Shown here: positions 1-8,811 of the stretch, piece after piece
Layout: each line of letters begins with the position of its first letter
How positions within the stretch are numbered: the first letter of the stretch is position 1
From: Paenibacillus pinihumi DSM 23905 = JCM 16419
GTDB lineage: Bacteria; Bacillota; Bacilli; Paenibacillales; Paenibacillaceae
DNA length: 64,000 nt
NCBI RefSeq assembly: GCF_000422505.1
Contig: NZ_AULX01000006.1
Location: 496,001-560,000, forward strand
Direction of reading: 5' to 3'
The notes under the pieces: generated by a model
Database searches by the model: none
What the model saw: the letters and a program-made list of their open reading frames with translations, nothing else
Told to the model about the DNA's origin: nothing
Translations under genes and position numbers: made by a program

Positions 1-2828
1 GCATCCTCTTTTTTCAAATTGGCGTATTCTTTAAGGTCTTTGGCCACGTCCTCAAACTTGAATTTCGCGGCCAACTCATAGGATGAACCGGTAACTTTAT
101 TAACTACCGAGAGAATGGAGTTAATCCCTTCGATGATGCTGTTGATTACGGTATCGTAGATTTTACCTACGCTCTCCGCCCACCAGCCAAAGGGGGTCAT
201 CATCATTTCTACCAGTTGCCAAAAGAATCCGGGAATTCGGTCGAAGAAATTCAAAATGCCATTCCACGCCCGCATGAGTGCTGCGGCAAAATTATCATTC
301 GTCTGCCAAAGCTTTACCAGCCAGACGATCAGGCCGATTATTACCGAAATGATAAATATAAAGATATTGGCTTTCATCGCGGCGTTAAGTGTTCCCCAGG
401 CTGCCGCCAGTCCTTGTGTCGCCAACGTTTGAGCAAAAATAGCAACAGTGCCCGCTCCGGTAGCAAAAGTGGCAATAGCTTGTGCTGCTGCCTGGGCAAG
501 TGTCGCTACCTTCCACGCAGCGAATGCCCCCACGACACCCCAAATGACAGGCTCTATGGAAGACCAGTTCCCTACGAAAAAATCATAGACCTGCAGAAAA
601 ACATTGAAGACCTCTTTCGCGACATTGGTCACAGCCTCAAGCCCAGATCGTAGCCCGTCAAAGAATGGCTGAAACTTGCCTTCCTTGAAGGCCGTGTTAA
701 GCATGTTAATGAGCGGCAGCAATGCCTGAACCGCATCCCCACCCGCATCCGCAAACATGGATTTGATGTTATTGTTCAAGATCTCAACCTGCTTGGCCGG
801 GCTGGCCAACATTGTCTCAAATGCTGCTTGGCCCATTTTCTGCTTCTCAAGGAGCTGGTCAAATGCCTTGATAAAGCCATCCATGTCGCCGGCTTTCCCC
901 AGGTCATCAATTTTAAAGGCACGGATATCTGTTTTGGACATATTGAAACGTTCGGCCAAGGATACGATATCCCCCGACATAGCTTCCTTCAGAGCAAAGG
1001 CTGCACCCTCAATTCCGTTGCCCGCAGCGTCAAAGGCATTCAGACGCTGAGCCAGGTTATTGAGTTTGCTCAATTGATCTGTGTTTTGGGTTGTAGAGAA
1101 AAAGGATAGTGTGCTCTGTAACGATTTATTAACGTCCTGCCCCGCAGCCAGAGCCTCGGCTTTGAATTTATCAAACATGGCCGAGCCTACCTGAACATCC
1201 CCGGTACGGGCCTTGAACATGTCCTCCATTTTAAGCTGCTCCATCGCTGCGCCAACGGTAGCATGCAACAGTTTAACCGCTCCAGCAATAGATAAAAAGG
1301 TGGCAAGGATACCCTTAAGCCCGCTAAGCCAATTGCTGGTGCTACCCTGAGTTTTGTTAACGGAATTGTTGGTCTGCTCCTGCAGCTGTAGTATTTTCCT
1401 CTCCAACTCTTCAATTCGCTGAAGGGCTGCCGTTAACTGTTGAGCAGCTCCGGTTGGCAGCGTCTGCCTGATCCGGCGCACACCGCGCAGCAACTGCAGT
1501 ACAAGACGCCGCAAATCGACCAACATATCCTGCAAGACGTTCGGCAAAGTGATCTGAAGCTCAGCCGCAATCGTTCCGAGCTGAGTCGCAAGCTGCTGCT
1601 TAAAGGGCTCAACCTGTGCCAGAGCTTGCGCAGTATTGATCGTTACTGTTAAAGCAATAGCCGCTGCTGAATGGCTTGCCTGTGCTCGCAAAGCAGCCAG
1701 ATCGGCCATGATTCGGGAACGGTCCAACCTGGCCATAACTTCTATCTCCACAGTGCCGATCATGCTCGTTAACTGCTGACGCAATGGCCCCAGTTGAGCG
1801 ACAGCCTGAGCCGTGTCAATATGCATTGGGATGGATACAGCCATTGCCGTCCCCGCAAGTTGGCCACGAAGGGCAGTCAATTCGCTCTGTAATCGTGAAC
1901 CATCCAAACCCGCTTGTATAAGCAGGGGACTGGTCAGAGCCTCAAGACGGCTTTTAAGCTGGGCAGCTTCTTGGAGTGCCGCTCCACTATCTAATGTCAC
2001 TTGAATGGCCGTTGCCGCCACTGCGCCACGAAGCTGTTGCTGCATTCGGGCTATCTCTTGGGATAAATCTGCTGCACCAACGGTCACACGAATATCCGAA
2101 TTGTTCATCATCGATGCGATCCGCGCGCTCAGGGCGTCAACTTGCGCCAGTGCTCCGGCAGTATAGATATGAAGTTGTATCGGCCTTCCGGCAGATTCGC
2201 GCTGCCTTTCTATCGCCGCGGTGACGGCCCGCAAGCTCGCTTGATCCAAATCGGCCAACACTGTCACCGTGATGGACCCAGCCTGGGCAGCCAGTTGCTG
2301 CTTGATCGCTCCCAATTGTGTAAGGGCATGTCCCGAATCAATGGTGAGCTGTAACGTTAAAGCAGAAGCCGAATTGCTAATTTGTGCCCGCAAGCTGGCC
2401 AACCCATCCATAATGCGAGAGCGATCCAGTTGCAAAAGCACAGAGCTATTGGCGAGTGCGCCGTCAATCTGACCCTTAAGCTGTGCTGCGTCCTGAATGA
2501 CTGTTCCCGCGTCTACGGTGACACGGACTGCAGTCTCAGCCAGTGATGAACGTAATTGCTGTTGGAGCTGGCCAATCTGCTGTGATATGTCTGCCGCACC
2601 CACTGCCACTTTAATAGTGGAAGTGCCTATCATATTTTGAATGCGGCTTGTCAGTGCATCCACCTGGGCAGCAGCCTTCCCGGTGTCAATCTTAATTTCA
2701 ATATGCCGCTGAGCTACTGTATTAAGCCGCTCAGCCGCTGCGATCATAGACTCAATTCCCCGCTCGGATTTGGCCAGCGTATCCGTAATTTGGTCGTACA
2801 GTCGCAAGCTTGCCCCTATCGTCGCCAT
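1..2828 (-). CDS. phage tape measure protein (partial, C-terminus outside window)
   Basis: Sets tail length and probably guides DNA ejection. About 942 codons are visible; the frame stays open to the left edge. The start ATG (2828-2826) follows GGAGG, 12 bp after the stop of the frameshifted chaperone. Residues about 40-400 alternate short beta strands (patterns such as IKVAVGAADIS, VRVTVDAGTV) with helices (QLQQQLR, SLRAQIS), and a block of roughly 175 residues is present twice. A coiled stretch follows, then long hydrophobic segments after about residue 620 typical of tape measure proteins. The position downstream of sheath, tube and XkdN-like chaperone matches XkdO/YqbO of PBSX and skin. 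Function follows from position and architecture. Confidence 0.9.
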   Translation of the reverse strand, partial: MATIGASLRLYDQITDTLAKSERGIESMIAAAERLNTVAQRHIEIKIDTGKAAAQVDALTSRIQNMIGTSTIKVAVGAADISQQIGQLQQQLRSSLAETAVRVTVDAGTVIQDAAQLKGQIDGALANSSVLLQLDRSRIMDGLASLRAQISNSASALTLQLTIDSGHALTQLGAIKQQLAAQAGSITVTVLADLDQASLRAVTAAIERQRESAGRPIQLHIYTAGALAQVDALSARIASMMNNSDIRVTVGAADLSQEIARMQQQLRGAVAATAIQVTLDSGAALQEAAQLKSRLEALTSPLLIQAGLDGSRLQSELTALRGQLAGTAMAVSIPMHIDTAQAVAQLGPLRQQLTSMIGTVEIEVMARLDRSRIMADLAALRAQASHSAAAIALTVTINTAQALAQVEPFKQQLATQLGTIAAELQITLPNVLQDMLVDLRRLVLQLLRGVRRIRQTLPTGAAQQLTAALQRIEELERKILQLQEQTNNSVNKTQGSTSNWLSGLKGILATFLSIAGAVKLLHATVGAAMEQLKMEDMFKARTGDVQVGSAMFDKFKAEALAAGQDVNKSLQSTLSFFSTTQNTDQLSKLNNLAQRLNAFDAAGNGIEGAAFALKEAMSGDIVSLAERFNMSKTDIRAFKIDDLGKAGDMDGFIKAFDQLLEKQKMGQAAFETMLASPAKQVEILNNNIKSMFADAGGDAVQALLPLINMLNTAFKEGKFQPFFDGLRSGLEAVTNVAKEVFNVFLQVYDFFVGNWSSIEPVIWGVVGAFAAWKVATLAQAAAQAIATFATGAGTVAIFAQTLATQGLAAAWGTLNAAMKANIFIFIISVIIGLIVWLVKLWQTNDNFAAALMRAWNGILNFFDRIPGFFWQLVEMMMTPFGWWAESVGKIYDTVINSIIEGINSILSVVNKVTGSSYELAAKFKFEDVAKDLKEYANLKKED

Positions 2829-2840
2829 AAGTACGCCTCC

Positions 2841-3439
2841 TTACTTCTTATTCTTGGCCCGAGCAGCAGCCCGTCGCTCTTGTTCCACCCTTACATCAAT
2901 CATCGCGAACAAGGCTGCCTTCTCGTATCGGTCCATACGGTTGAGCTCGTGCGGAAGAACATTTAATTCATGGAGGGCATAGTAGGCATAATTCCACTCA
3001 GGGTCGCCCTCCTGGATTAGTTTTTTACCTCATCCACCAGCTCATTAATATCTTTTTCAAATCCATTCAACTCTTGGACCTTGTTAATAAGGTCCGAATA
3101 TTCCCCAGGAAGAAGCATTTCACTCAGAAGCTTATCTGCTCCCAGAACACCATATGATTTTTGCAATGCCTCGTCTTTAAGGGGCGGATAGACAACGCTC
3201 GCCACAGTCAGTTTCGCGATATACTCATCCGGATTGGTCTCAATCTGGTAGCCTCCACGTCTGTCCTTTGTTTTCCTAGTTACAGATTTGCGAATAGCCT
3301 CATTTTCTGTTTGCTTCATGCTTCGGAGTGTCCAAGGGATCGGCTTCCCTTCCTTATCTTTAAAACGTCCGGATACAACAAAGTCCTCCGTTACCTCAAT
3401 ATCTGCATTCTGTGCGTAAAAAGCTTCAATATTACTCAT
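2841..3439 (-). CDS. tail assembly chaperone, -1 frameshift long form (XkdN-T)
   Basis: Predicted long form of the XkdN-like chaperone made by -1 slippage at 3026-3020. The ribosome leaves the first frame at its last sense codon and reads 59 more residues (beginning LIQEGDPEWNYAYYALHELN) to a TAA at 2843-2841, giving about 199 aa. The extension is a well-formed acidic then basic helix ending RAAARAKNKK, and it has no ribosome site or start of its own. This equals the gpG/gpGT arrangement of lambda and the matching pairs seen in many tailed phages, where the long form binds the tape measure protein. The tape measure gene starts 12 bp further on. Confidence 0.8.
3017..3439 (-). CDS. XkdN-like phage tail assembly chaperone (short form)
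   Basis: A 140-aa protein beginning MSNIEAFYAQNADIEVTEDF, with GGAGGT ahead of the ATG. It resembles the XkdN/YqbN tail assembly chaperone family of PBSX-like phages in length, acidic character and position between tube protein and tape measure. The chaperone coats the tape measure protein during tail assembly and is not usually in the virion. The gene ends exactly on a slippery heptamer that gives a longer second product. Confidence 0.85.
   Translation of the reverse strand: MSNIEAFYAQNADIEVTEDFVVSGRFKDKEGKPIPWTLRSMKQTENEAIRKSVTRKTKDRRGGYQIETNPDEYIAKLTVASVVYPPLKDEALQKSYGVLGADKLLSEMLLPGEYSDLINKVQELNGFEKDINELVDEVKN
3020..3026 (-). promoter_or_regulatory. -1 ribosomal slippery heptamer A AAA AAC
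   Basis: On the minus strand the last codons of the XkdN-like gene are GTA AAA AAC TAA, so the heptamer A AAA AAC sits in the correct phase for tandem -1 slippage directly before the stop codon. The -1 frame is then open for 59 codons up to the tape measure gene. A AAA AAC is among the most slippery bacterial heptamers. I did not identify a clear downstream pseudoknot. Confidence 0.85.
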
Positions 3440-3469
3440 GATTATTACCTCCGTTTATTGTTAATGGAT

Positions 3470-3934
3470 TTAATTAGCTGATGGAGCCTTAAAATGCTCC
3501 GGAATTTCCACATCGTCATAAGTAAAGCTGACCTCTTCGTCCAGTGCGTCACTCTCAGTGTCGAGCTTGGCAAGGATCACAGAATCAAGGTTGCACCCTT
3601 TCAGAACCGTCGTCTGCTTCCCGATCGTCGAGGTCGGGTCATCGTTTGTTACTGTGATCTCAAAGTAGACATCCTTACCTGTCTTAATGTAGTCGTACAT
3701 CATTTTGCGAAAGTACGATGTAACGTAGTAAATGGTCATGCTTCCGGTACCGGTCCAGCCGGTTGCCTTGTGCTGAGTACCGCGGCGGCCCAAAGTTCTG
3801 ATCTCAGCCTTCTGTTTTTCGGCTGTCGCCTCTAAATCCTTAAGGTAAAACAGTTCTTCGACCACGCCGTTAACCTTAGCGTACGCCCTGCCCTCCTGGC
3901 CGGAAATACTGTCTTTCGCACTCAAAAATGCCAT
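3470..3934 (-). CDS. phage tail tube protein (XkdM-like)
   Basis: 154 aa, matching the XkdM/YqbM tube protein family (about 150 aa). The N-terminus MAFLSAKDSISGQEGRAYA and the segment GTGSMTIYYVTSYFRKMMYDY are typical of it. It polymerises into the inner tube of the contractile tail, inside the sheath made by the preceding gene. The start codon follows the sheath stop directly, so the two are co-translated in the usual sheath-tube order. No anomalies. Confidence 0.92.
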   Translation of the reverse strand: MAFLSAKDSISGQEGRAYAKVNGVVEELFYLKDLEATAEKQKAEIRTLGRRGTQHKATGWTGTGSMTIYYVTSYFRKMMYDYIKTGKDVYFEITVTNDDPTSTIGKQTTVLKGCNLDSVILAKLDTESDALDEEVSFTYDDVEIPEHFKAPSAN

Positions 3935-5251
3935 CTATACCACCGTCACTTTCATGTAGATTTTTTCAACGGCATCCACAGGCTGAATGTTGAGTTCGAC
4001 ATATACGCTGTCGACATCTTTGCCTTGGATGACGGACATATCTCCCTGCGAATCAAAGTTTTGGATAGCTGCATTGTCCTGCAGGTTACCCAAATAGGTC
4101 ACAATCTCCTGCCCCAGCAGCATGCGGCCATCCGGATTATTGTCGACCTTACCAAGATAAAACGTTTCGAAAATCCGCTTAATATCATTGGCGATACCAT
4201 CCAGTACCCGGATGACTCTGTTTTTACTGAATGCTCGTCCTTTATCAGGAGTGAAGCTTGTCAGCGTATTAATATCCTGCTCGATGACGGCTCGGCCATT
4301 GTTCGGAGTGAACAGAAACTCCCCGGCCCGCAGCGCTGCCTCAATCTGGCTGTTGGTGTAGCGCGTGGCCACGTCCACAGCATCATCGTACGCTTTGTAA
4401 GTCAGCGATTCATTATTCGCCGCTCCTGCTGTTGCACCAGCTACCCAGGCAGTTGTCTGTGCTGCGGTCAACTCTGTACCGTCGGAAAGAATAACTCCGT
4501 TTTTCACACTGATGACGCCCTCATAATCAGCAACGGGGTAATTCTCAAGGGCCGCCTGCACTTTTGCACCTTCCTGCTCCCTCAACCTGCGAACGAAAGC
4601 AGCATAGACCGCCTTAAGCGCATTATCCGTGCTGGCCAGGGCGATCGTGTTAAATGAGTATAGTTCCAAAGCAGCCAGGTAAGCAGTATGATCCGCGTTT
4701 GTCACCGTACCATCCGTACCACCTTGCAACGGCACACCTGCAGTAGTCGACAAGGAGCCGCCACCCGAAAAGGTAACCCAAGCATTCGGCTGTAGCTCTG
4801 AGGCATCGGCTACAATCTGACGATGTACATCGGTACCGTCCAACAGCGTAATCACCTCGAATTTCTCCGGCTGGTCAATGCTGGCTTGAATAACGATGCT
4901 CAAATTGTTGCCGCGTGTGCCGCCATGCTGCGCCGTGACCAGCAGCCCGCTATGGGTGGCCGAAGCCTTTACCCCGGCGTTCAGACGATACAACAGCAAT
5001 GTCTGCGCGCGCTTGAGCACTTCTCGTACAAGAAGCAACTGCGGTGCTGTGATATCGTAACCGAGCACGTCCCGGACATCTTGACCAGCAGCAATGCTGA
5101 TGATCTGCTGGGATGGTCCCCATGGCAGCGCAAGAGCAATACTGGCCACACCCCGGTCACCAGCTGCACCGAGAGCCTGCGGAGCGCTGTTCATGTTGAT
5201 ATAGACCCCTGGGCGCACCTTATTTTGACTTGTCCATGTTCCTCCTGCCAT
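3935..5251 (-). CDS. phage tail sheath protein (XkdK-like)
   Basis: 438 aa, the usual length for the XkdK/YqbK sheath family. The N-terminal RPGVYINMNSAPQALGAAGDRG is the conserved start of small Gram-positive sheaths, and the C-terminal half carries TSFTPDKGRAFSKNRVIRVLDGI, the conserved sheath core. Subunits assemble round the tube and contract at infection, so the phage is a myovirus-type particle. The start overlaps the stop of the preceding 71-aa gene by one base. Confidence 0.95.
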   Translation of the reverse strand: MAGGTWTSQNKVRPGVYINMNSAPQALGAAGDRGVASIALALPWGPSQQIISIAAGQDVRDVLGYDITAPQLLLVREVLKRAQTLLLYRLNAGVKASATHSGLLVTAQHGGTRGNNLSIVIQASIDQPEKFEVITLLDGTDVHRQIVADASELQPNAWVTFSGGGSLSTTAGVPLQGGTDGTVTNADHTAYLAALELYSFNTIALASTDNALKAVYAAFVRRLREQEGAKVQAALENYPVADYEGVISVKNGVILSDGTELTAAQTTAWVAGATAGAANNESLTYKAYDDAVDVATRYTNSQIEAALRAGEFLFTPNNGRAVIEQDINTLTSFTPDKGRAFSKNRVIRVLDGIANDIKRIFETFYLGKVDNNPDGRMLLGQEIVTYLGNLQDNAAIQNFDSQGDMSVIQGKDVDSVYVELNIQPVDAVEKIYMKVTVV

Positions 5252-5466
5252 TACAACGCCTCCTGATTCTTAAATTTATTGATAATTGCCTGCACTTCAG
5301 CAGGCGTATAAAGCTGCCCCTCATCCAGCAGCGCAGTCAAAATATCCCGGTCGGCGCTGTATGTTTCCGACTGAATAAATTGCCGTACAACATACCTCGC
5401 CGGCGGCAGCTCAACTGGCTGTTCAACTTCCTGCTGCGCTGTCTCCTTGACTTTTGAACTTGCCAT
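5251..5466 (-). CDS. small phage protein upstream of the sheath gene
   Basis: 71 aa, beginning MASSKVKETAQQ after AAAGGAG with 8-nt spacing. The first third is charged and probably disordered; the rest (YVVRQFIQ, ILTALLDEGQLYTPAEVQAIINKFKN) looks like two or three helices. It overlaps the tail terminator gene by 44 bp. A short gene is common at this place in PBSX-like clusters, but I do not recognise a domain; tail assembly is only a positional guess. Confidence 0.7.
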   Translation of the reverse strand: MASSKVKETAQQEVEQPVELPPARYVVRQFIQSETYSADRDILTALLDEGQLYTPAEVQAIINKFKNQEAL

Positions 5467-5914
5467 CTTGATTGCTCCTTTCCAATTTCAATTCCTGCTT
5501 CACATCCATGAACTGCATTGGTTCAGATTTCGGCCGTTGCCGCAGAACATGGAAGTCGTACGACACAAAGAAATGGAGCACTCCATCGACGGTTTCGCCC
5601 CGCATATCAGTCCCGCGGATAAGACCATTGCAATCGATGTACTCCATCACACCAAAAAGTTGTTCAGTCACATCATTTATCTCTTCACTGCCCTTTTCCG
5701 AGAAATAGTGAATGTCAAAAGTATGCTGCCGATCGTATCGGCGGCCCAGTAACCTTTTATGGCCAACGGGGAACAATTTTACGAAGAAGCAAGGCGGATC
5801 AAGGTTCTGGTTAATCTTATCCCCGTAAATAGGTATTTCCGGGAAAGCATTATCCAGGGCGCGGGTCACTGCATTCTTCATGTCATTAACCGTGATCAGT
5901 TCGCTCACCTCCAA
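5423..5914 (-). CDS. phage tail terminator / YqbJ-like protein
   Basis: 163 aa. Its position after the gp10-like protein and before the sheath matches YqbJ/XkdJ of skin and PBSX, which cap the tail at the neck. The core (FPEIPIYGDKINQNLDPPCF, then FDIHYFSEKG) fits tail terminator folds that pair a beta sheet with N-terminal helices. The start is unsure: the TTG at 5914 lies inside the end of the previous gene and has no clear ribosome site; the first ATG is at 5881. Translation is probably coupled. Confidence 0.75.
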   Translation of the reverse strand: MEVSELITVNDMKNAVTRALDNAFPEIPIYGDKINQNLDPPCFFVKLFPVGHKRLLGRRYDRQHTFDIHYFSEKGSEEINDVTEQLFGVMEYIDCNGLIRGTDMRGETVDGVLHFFVSYDFHVLRQRPKSEPMQFMDVKQELKLERSNQDGKFKSQGDSAAGS

Positions 5915-6306
5915 ATACGGTCGAGGTATTGCTTCATTCTGCGCTCCAACAGCGGCGGCAACTCCCGTTGAAGTTCCTCCACAGATATGGTTAACATGAA
6001 TTTCCCCTCAACCCATCCCATATGATTTGCTGTCCGGTGGCCATACTCGACATAAGGCGCATAATCAACTGCGTTAAGCAGCTCGACGGAACAACTGCCG
6101 TTCGTCTCCCATACTACTGGCCCAAGCTGCCAGCTTGCCCGCAGCACCCCGCTATCCGATGGAGTACGGGGAATAACCTTGGCCAGCAACCGGTTGGCTA
6201 GCTCTTTGACACAATCCTCAATAAAGCGCCGGGTATCCCGCTTTACTCCGCGAATATTACCGAGCAGTCGGCGAAGTCCGGATACATCCAAGCCTTTCCC
6301 GGACAT
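5905..6306 (-). CDS. HK97 gp10-like phage tail component
   Basis: 133 aa from the ATG at 6306. The family pattern is clear: an N-terminal helical region (GLDVSGLRRLLGNIRGVKR), then TPSDSGVLRASW, then YAPYVEYGHRT, as in HK97 gp10 and YqbI/XkdI. These proteins complete the tail tip at the neck. The start overlaps the stop of the upstream connector gene (GTGATG), implying coupled translation. A GTG at 6315 is the alternative start. Confidence 0.88.
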   Translation of the reverse strand: MSGKGLDVSGLRRLLGNIRGVKRDTRRFIEDCVKELANRLLAKVIPRTPSDSGVLRASWQLGPVVWETNGSCSVELLNAVDYAPYVEYGHRTANHMGWVEGKFMLTISVEELQRELPPLLERRMKQYLDRIWR

Positions 6307-6677
6307 CACGCCCACCCTTTGCGGGTCATTAAAAGTTCCTGATGGCTGCTGTACGGTGGGAATGGCTGGCCAGCGGTGTACATCTCGACTCGACCCGTAG
6401 CTCCCCGAGTGACCGCCACAACATCGCCCTGCATAACTTCCAACTCCGGAGCGATGAACAGCTTTGCATCATACTGCAGGTCGTTCTGGGCCTCAGTCTG
6501 GCCATTACGTGCAAGACCGGTCTGCGACAGCTTGCAAGGTTGATCCTCATAAACGGCCTGTAACTTTTGCTCAGTCACTCGGGTATCTGGGTTCTTGCCG
6601 GGCTTGTGCCGGCTGATCGTCGCCTTGTCCTCATACATCTTCTCAATAGCTCGTCGGTGCCGCCTATAATTGATCAT
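6306..6677 (-). CDS. head-tail stopper/joining protein (YqbH-like)
   Basis: 123 aa from the ATG at 6677, which overlaps the stop of the preceding gene (GGATGA) and follows GAGGTGG. The sequence is beta-rich after residue 45 (AKLFIAPELEVMQGDVVAVTR, then VEMYTAGQPFPPYSSHQELL), like head closure proteins of the YqbH/XkdH group. The product probably plugs the portal and joins head to tail. Assignment rests on order within the module as much as on sequence. Confidence 0.78.
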   Translation of the reverse strand: MINYRRHRRAIEKMYEDKATISRHKPGKNPDTRVTEQKLQAVYEDQPCKLSQTGLARNGQTEAQNDLQYDAKLFIAPELEVMQGDVVAVTRGATGRVEMYTAGQPFPPYSSHQELLMTRKGWA

Positions 6678-7060
6678 CCGCCCCACCTCATCTTTCGATA
6701 ACGATTAAGGTCGTGCTGATAATTAAGCACGACCCTATCGATAACAGATTTGGTTGTATTGGTCAGCCCGCCGCCAGATCCTCCACCAGAAACGGATGTA
6801 TCTCCTACTTTGACATTGCTGGCCTGCCCGCCAACCGTGTCGTCGATCTCATCCACATTTGGCAGATCGACGCGAACGGCATCCACGACCATACTGGCCC
6901 AGGTGTATAGCAGGCCATCGGGCAGGCGCTCAATATTGCAATAGTGCTTAATTCGATGCTCCAATTCAGCGATGTAAGTCGCAATAAGTGGCTGATGTGA
7001 ATCATCCGCCAAGGCAAGCCGCAGCTTGACGATCGGCCATACATCTGCTGCCGTAATCAT
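6674..7060 (-). CDS. head-tail connector (YqbG-like)
   Basis: 128 aa, mostly helical (ADVWPIVKLRLALADDSHQP, then ELEHRIKHYCNIERLPDGLL), typical of the gp15/YqbG adaptor that docks under the portal. Residues about 88-105 are a Gly/Ser-rich linker. It follows the 89-aa gene with a 4-bp ATGA overlap and overlaps the stopper gene in the same way. Confidence 0.8.
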   Translation of the reverse strand: MITAADVWPIVKLRLALADDSHQPLIATYIAELEHRIKHYCNIERLPDGLLYTWASMVVDAVRVDLPNVDEIDDTVGGQASNVKVGDTSVSGGGSGGGLTNTTKSVIDRVVLNYQHDLNRYRKMRWGG

Positions 7061-7326
7061 TCACCCAATCTCCGCACCGCTTTTGCTTCATGAAGCGTAT
7101 CGAATACATCTTCAGGAAGATCGAGCTTTTGACCCGCCCTGTATAAGTCCCGATTATGCTTGACGTTGGTCAAACAAATCGCCCGCACAGTGGGCAAGGA
7201 TTCTACTGGTTCAGTTAAATCAGTAGAATTGTCTTCTGGCCCTTGTCCGTCCGGAATCGCAGGAGCGTCTGCTCCCTGTACCTTCAATTCTGTTTGATTT
7301 TCTTCTTTTACTTTAGCTGCTGCCAT
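7057..7326 (-). CDS. small phage head protein (YqbF-like position)
   Basis: 89 aa. The first 45 residues are acidic and low-complexity (GADAPAIPDGQGPEDNS); the last 40 (RAICLTNVKHNRDLYRAGQK then LDLPEDVF) form a compact module common in small proteins after the capsid gene in Gram-positive phages. AAAGAAGGGAGAATGAAAC lies just ahead of the ATG. It sits between capsid and connector, as YqbF does in skin. No enzymatic motif is visible. Confidence 0.7.
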   Translation of the reverse strand: MAAAKVKEENQTELKVQGADAPAIPDGQGPEDNSTDLTEPVESLPTVRAICLTNVKHNRDLYRAGQKLDLPEDVFDTLHEAKAVRRLGE

Positions 7327-7374
7327 GTTTCATTCTCCCTTCGAAATTAAAATAGGAGAGACATTTACCTCTCA

Positions 7375-8424
7375 CTATGCCACTTTGGCGATAAATACTG
7401 TATCCATTGTCTCAAAAGACGGAAGCACGATCTCGGATACGATTGTCTCAACGTTAACCGGGTGTGGCTCCTTAATAGTGGTGATCGCTACGCCCGTATT
7501 GACGATAGCCACTTCCGCTGCTTTTGAGCCCGCCATCAGATCGGCTTCCTCCGGCGTAGTACCATACCAGGTGTTACCCAGATTCCCATCCGGAATTAAA
7601 GTGAAAAAGTCGTCAGGGAAATACTGGTGGGTGCTGCCGTCTTGCAGAGCATAAATCTTGTTATAAACAGACACCCTGATTTTCAATTTGTTGAACAAAT
7701 ATGCTCTTAGCAATTCATCTGTCATAATAACGTTCTGGCCACCGATTGGATTCATGTCTAAACGGATCGCAGGGTGTTCCATTAGGTACCCCCACGTCTT
7801 CTCCGTACAAATCGCACGAGTTAAGGTCGCACCTGTGTCCCCGCTAATGATTTTCTTCCATCTTTGAATGTCCTGAATCGGGGTACTGGTAGGATCATTC
7901 CAACGACCAGAACCTGTGAGAACCTCTTTATGGCTTCCTGCAAAACCATAATTGTAATCGTGATCCTGGCGTGTCTCATTAGATGTGATTCGGATATGAC
8001 CACTCGAAAGAAGCTGCATAATCATGCGTTCTGGTATGACTTCTGCACCGGCTACCAGCGCTGCACGGTCATCAAAAATTTGAGTAATCAGAGGCATAAT
8101 ATACTGTTCATTGCTATTGTCCATGAGGCGTAGTAAATCCTGACGGTCAACTTCCCCTAACCTCATTGCTTCACGGAAAAACGGCATTTCCGTCTCAATT
8201 TTCTTGAAACCAATACGGTCCCGCAGGGTCGCTTTAGCATCAAACGCCGACGGCTGCAGCGAGACAGGTACACCTCGCGCTCCTTTAATCCAGCTCAGAT
8301 CAAGACCAAGTTTCTTTTTAGCTGGAAACAACGTTGCTCCCAGGTACGGAATATCATTGCTTGGATTAGTGGTGATGTAGGCAGCCAGAGCTCGCGCTGT
8401 TATGGAATCAAAAATAGTAGGCAT
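7375..8424 (-). CDS. phage major capsid protein (gpE family)
   Basis: 349 aa from the ATG at 8424 (MPTIFDSITARALAAYITTN), preferred over the in-frame ATG 23 codons upstream because AAGGAG lies 10 nt before it. Motifs of the lambda gpE-type capsid family are clear: YLGATLFPAKKKLGLDLSWI near the start, the long central helix, DDFFTLIPDGNLGNTWYGTT and the C-terminal HPVNVETIVSEIVLPSFE. It forms the icosahedral shell, HK97 fold in this family. The decoration and scaffold genes precede it, as in lambda-like heads. Confidence 0.93.
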   Translation of the reverse strand: MPTIFDSITARALAAYITTNPSNDIPYLGATLFPAKKKLGLDLSWIKGARGVPVSLQPSAFDAKATLRDRIGFKKIETEMPFFREAMRLGEVDRQDLLRLMDNSNEQYIMPLITQIFDDRAALVAGAEVIPERMIMQLLSSGHIRITSNETRQDHDYNYGFAGSHKEVLTGSGRWNDPTSTPIQDIQRWKKIISGDTGATLTRAICTEKTWGYLMEHPAIRLDMNPIGGQNVIMTDELLRAYLFNKLKIRVSVYNKIYALQDGSTHQYFPDDFFTLIPDGNLGNTWYGTTPEEADLMAGSKAAEVAIVNTGVAITTIKEPHPVNVETIVSEIVLPSFETMDTVFIAKVA

Positions 8425-8446
8425 ATCTTCAGTTCTCCTTTCGATT

Positions 8447-8806
8447 TTACGCAATAAATGTAATTTGTTTGAGTGCAGTGGTAGCAGCCGCAACAGGTGC
8501 TTCAGGAAGCTTGGCCAGATCCACGAAGCCGTGAATCAGCAGTGCGCCGGGTGCCGGGCCATATGTGACGTCCACATCATGGAAGAGCACGCCATCAGCT
8601 TTATCGTCATTAGATTTCACGGCGGGCTTCGTATTATCTGAGATGACTCCACCACCCAAAATCGTACCTGCAGGAACAATCTTTTTACCTTCAGCATTCG
8701 GGACCACACCGGCATCGCTGACAGTGATCGGCATGTTAACGTAATGGTCCGGGAATTTGAGAATTTCTTTTCTATTTCCGTAAGTCGTTGTTACAAACTT
8801 GCTCAT
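8447..8806 (-). CDS. head decoration protein (lambda gpD-like)
   Basis: 119 aa. It shows the order of gpD-like decoration proteins: an extended N-terminus, VPAGTILGGGVI in the first third, ADGVLFHDVDVTYGPAPGAL in the middle and LIHGFVDLAKLP towards the end. The trimer would sit on the capsid and stabilise it after expansion. The location directly before a gpE-family capsid gene fits. Length is close to lambda gpD (110 aa). Confidence 0.78.
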   Translation of the reverse strand: MSKFVTTTYGNRKEILKFPDHYVNMPITVSDAGVVPNAEGKKIVPAGTILGGGVISDNTKPAVKSNDDKADGVLFHDVDVTYGPAPGALLIHGFVDLAKLPEAPVAAATTALKQITFIA

Positions 8807-8811
8807 TGATA

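Noticed and set aside
4025-4657. Long plus-strand frame opposite the tail sheath gene
   Set aside because: Pure antisense of a well-recognised sheath gene, no ribosome site, no family resemblance.
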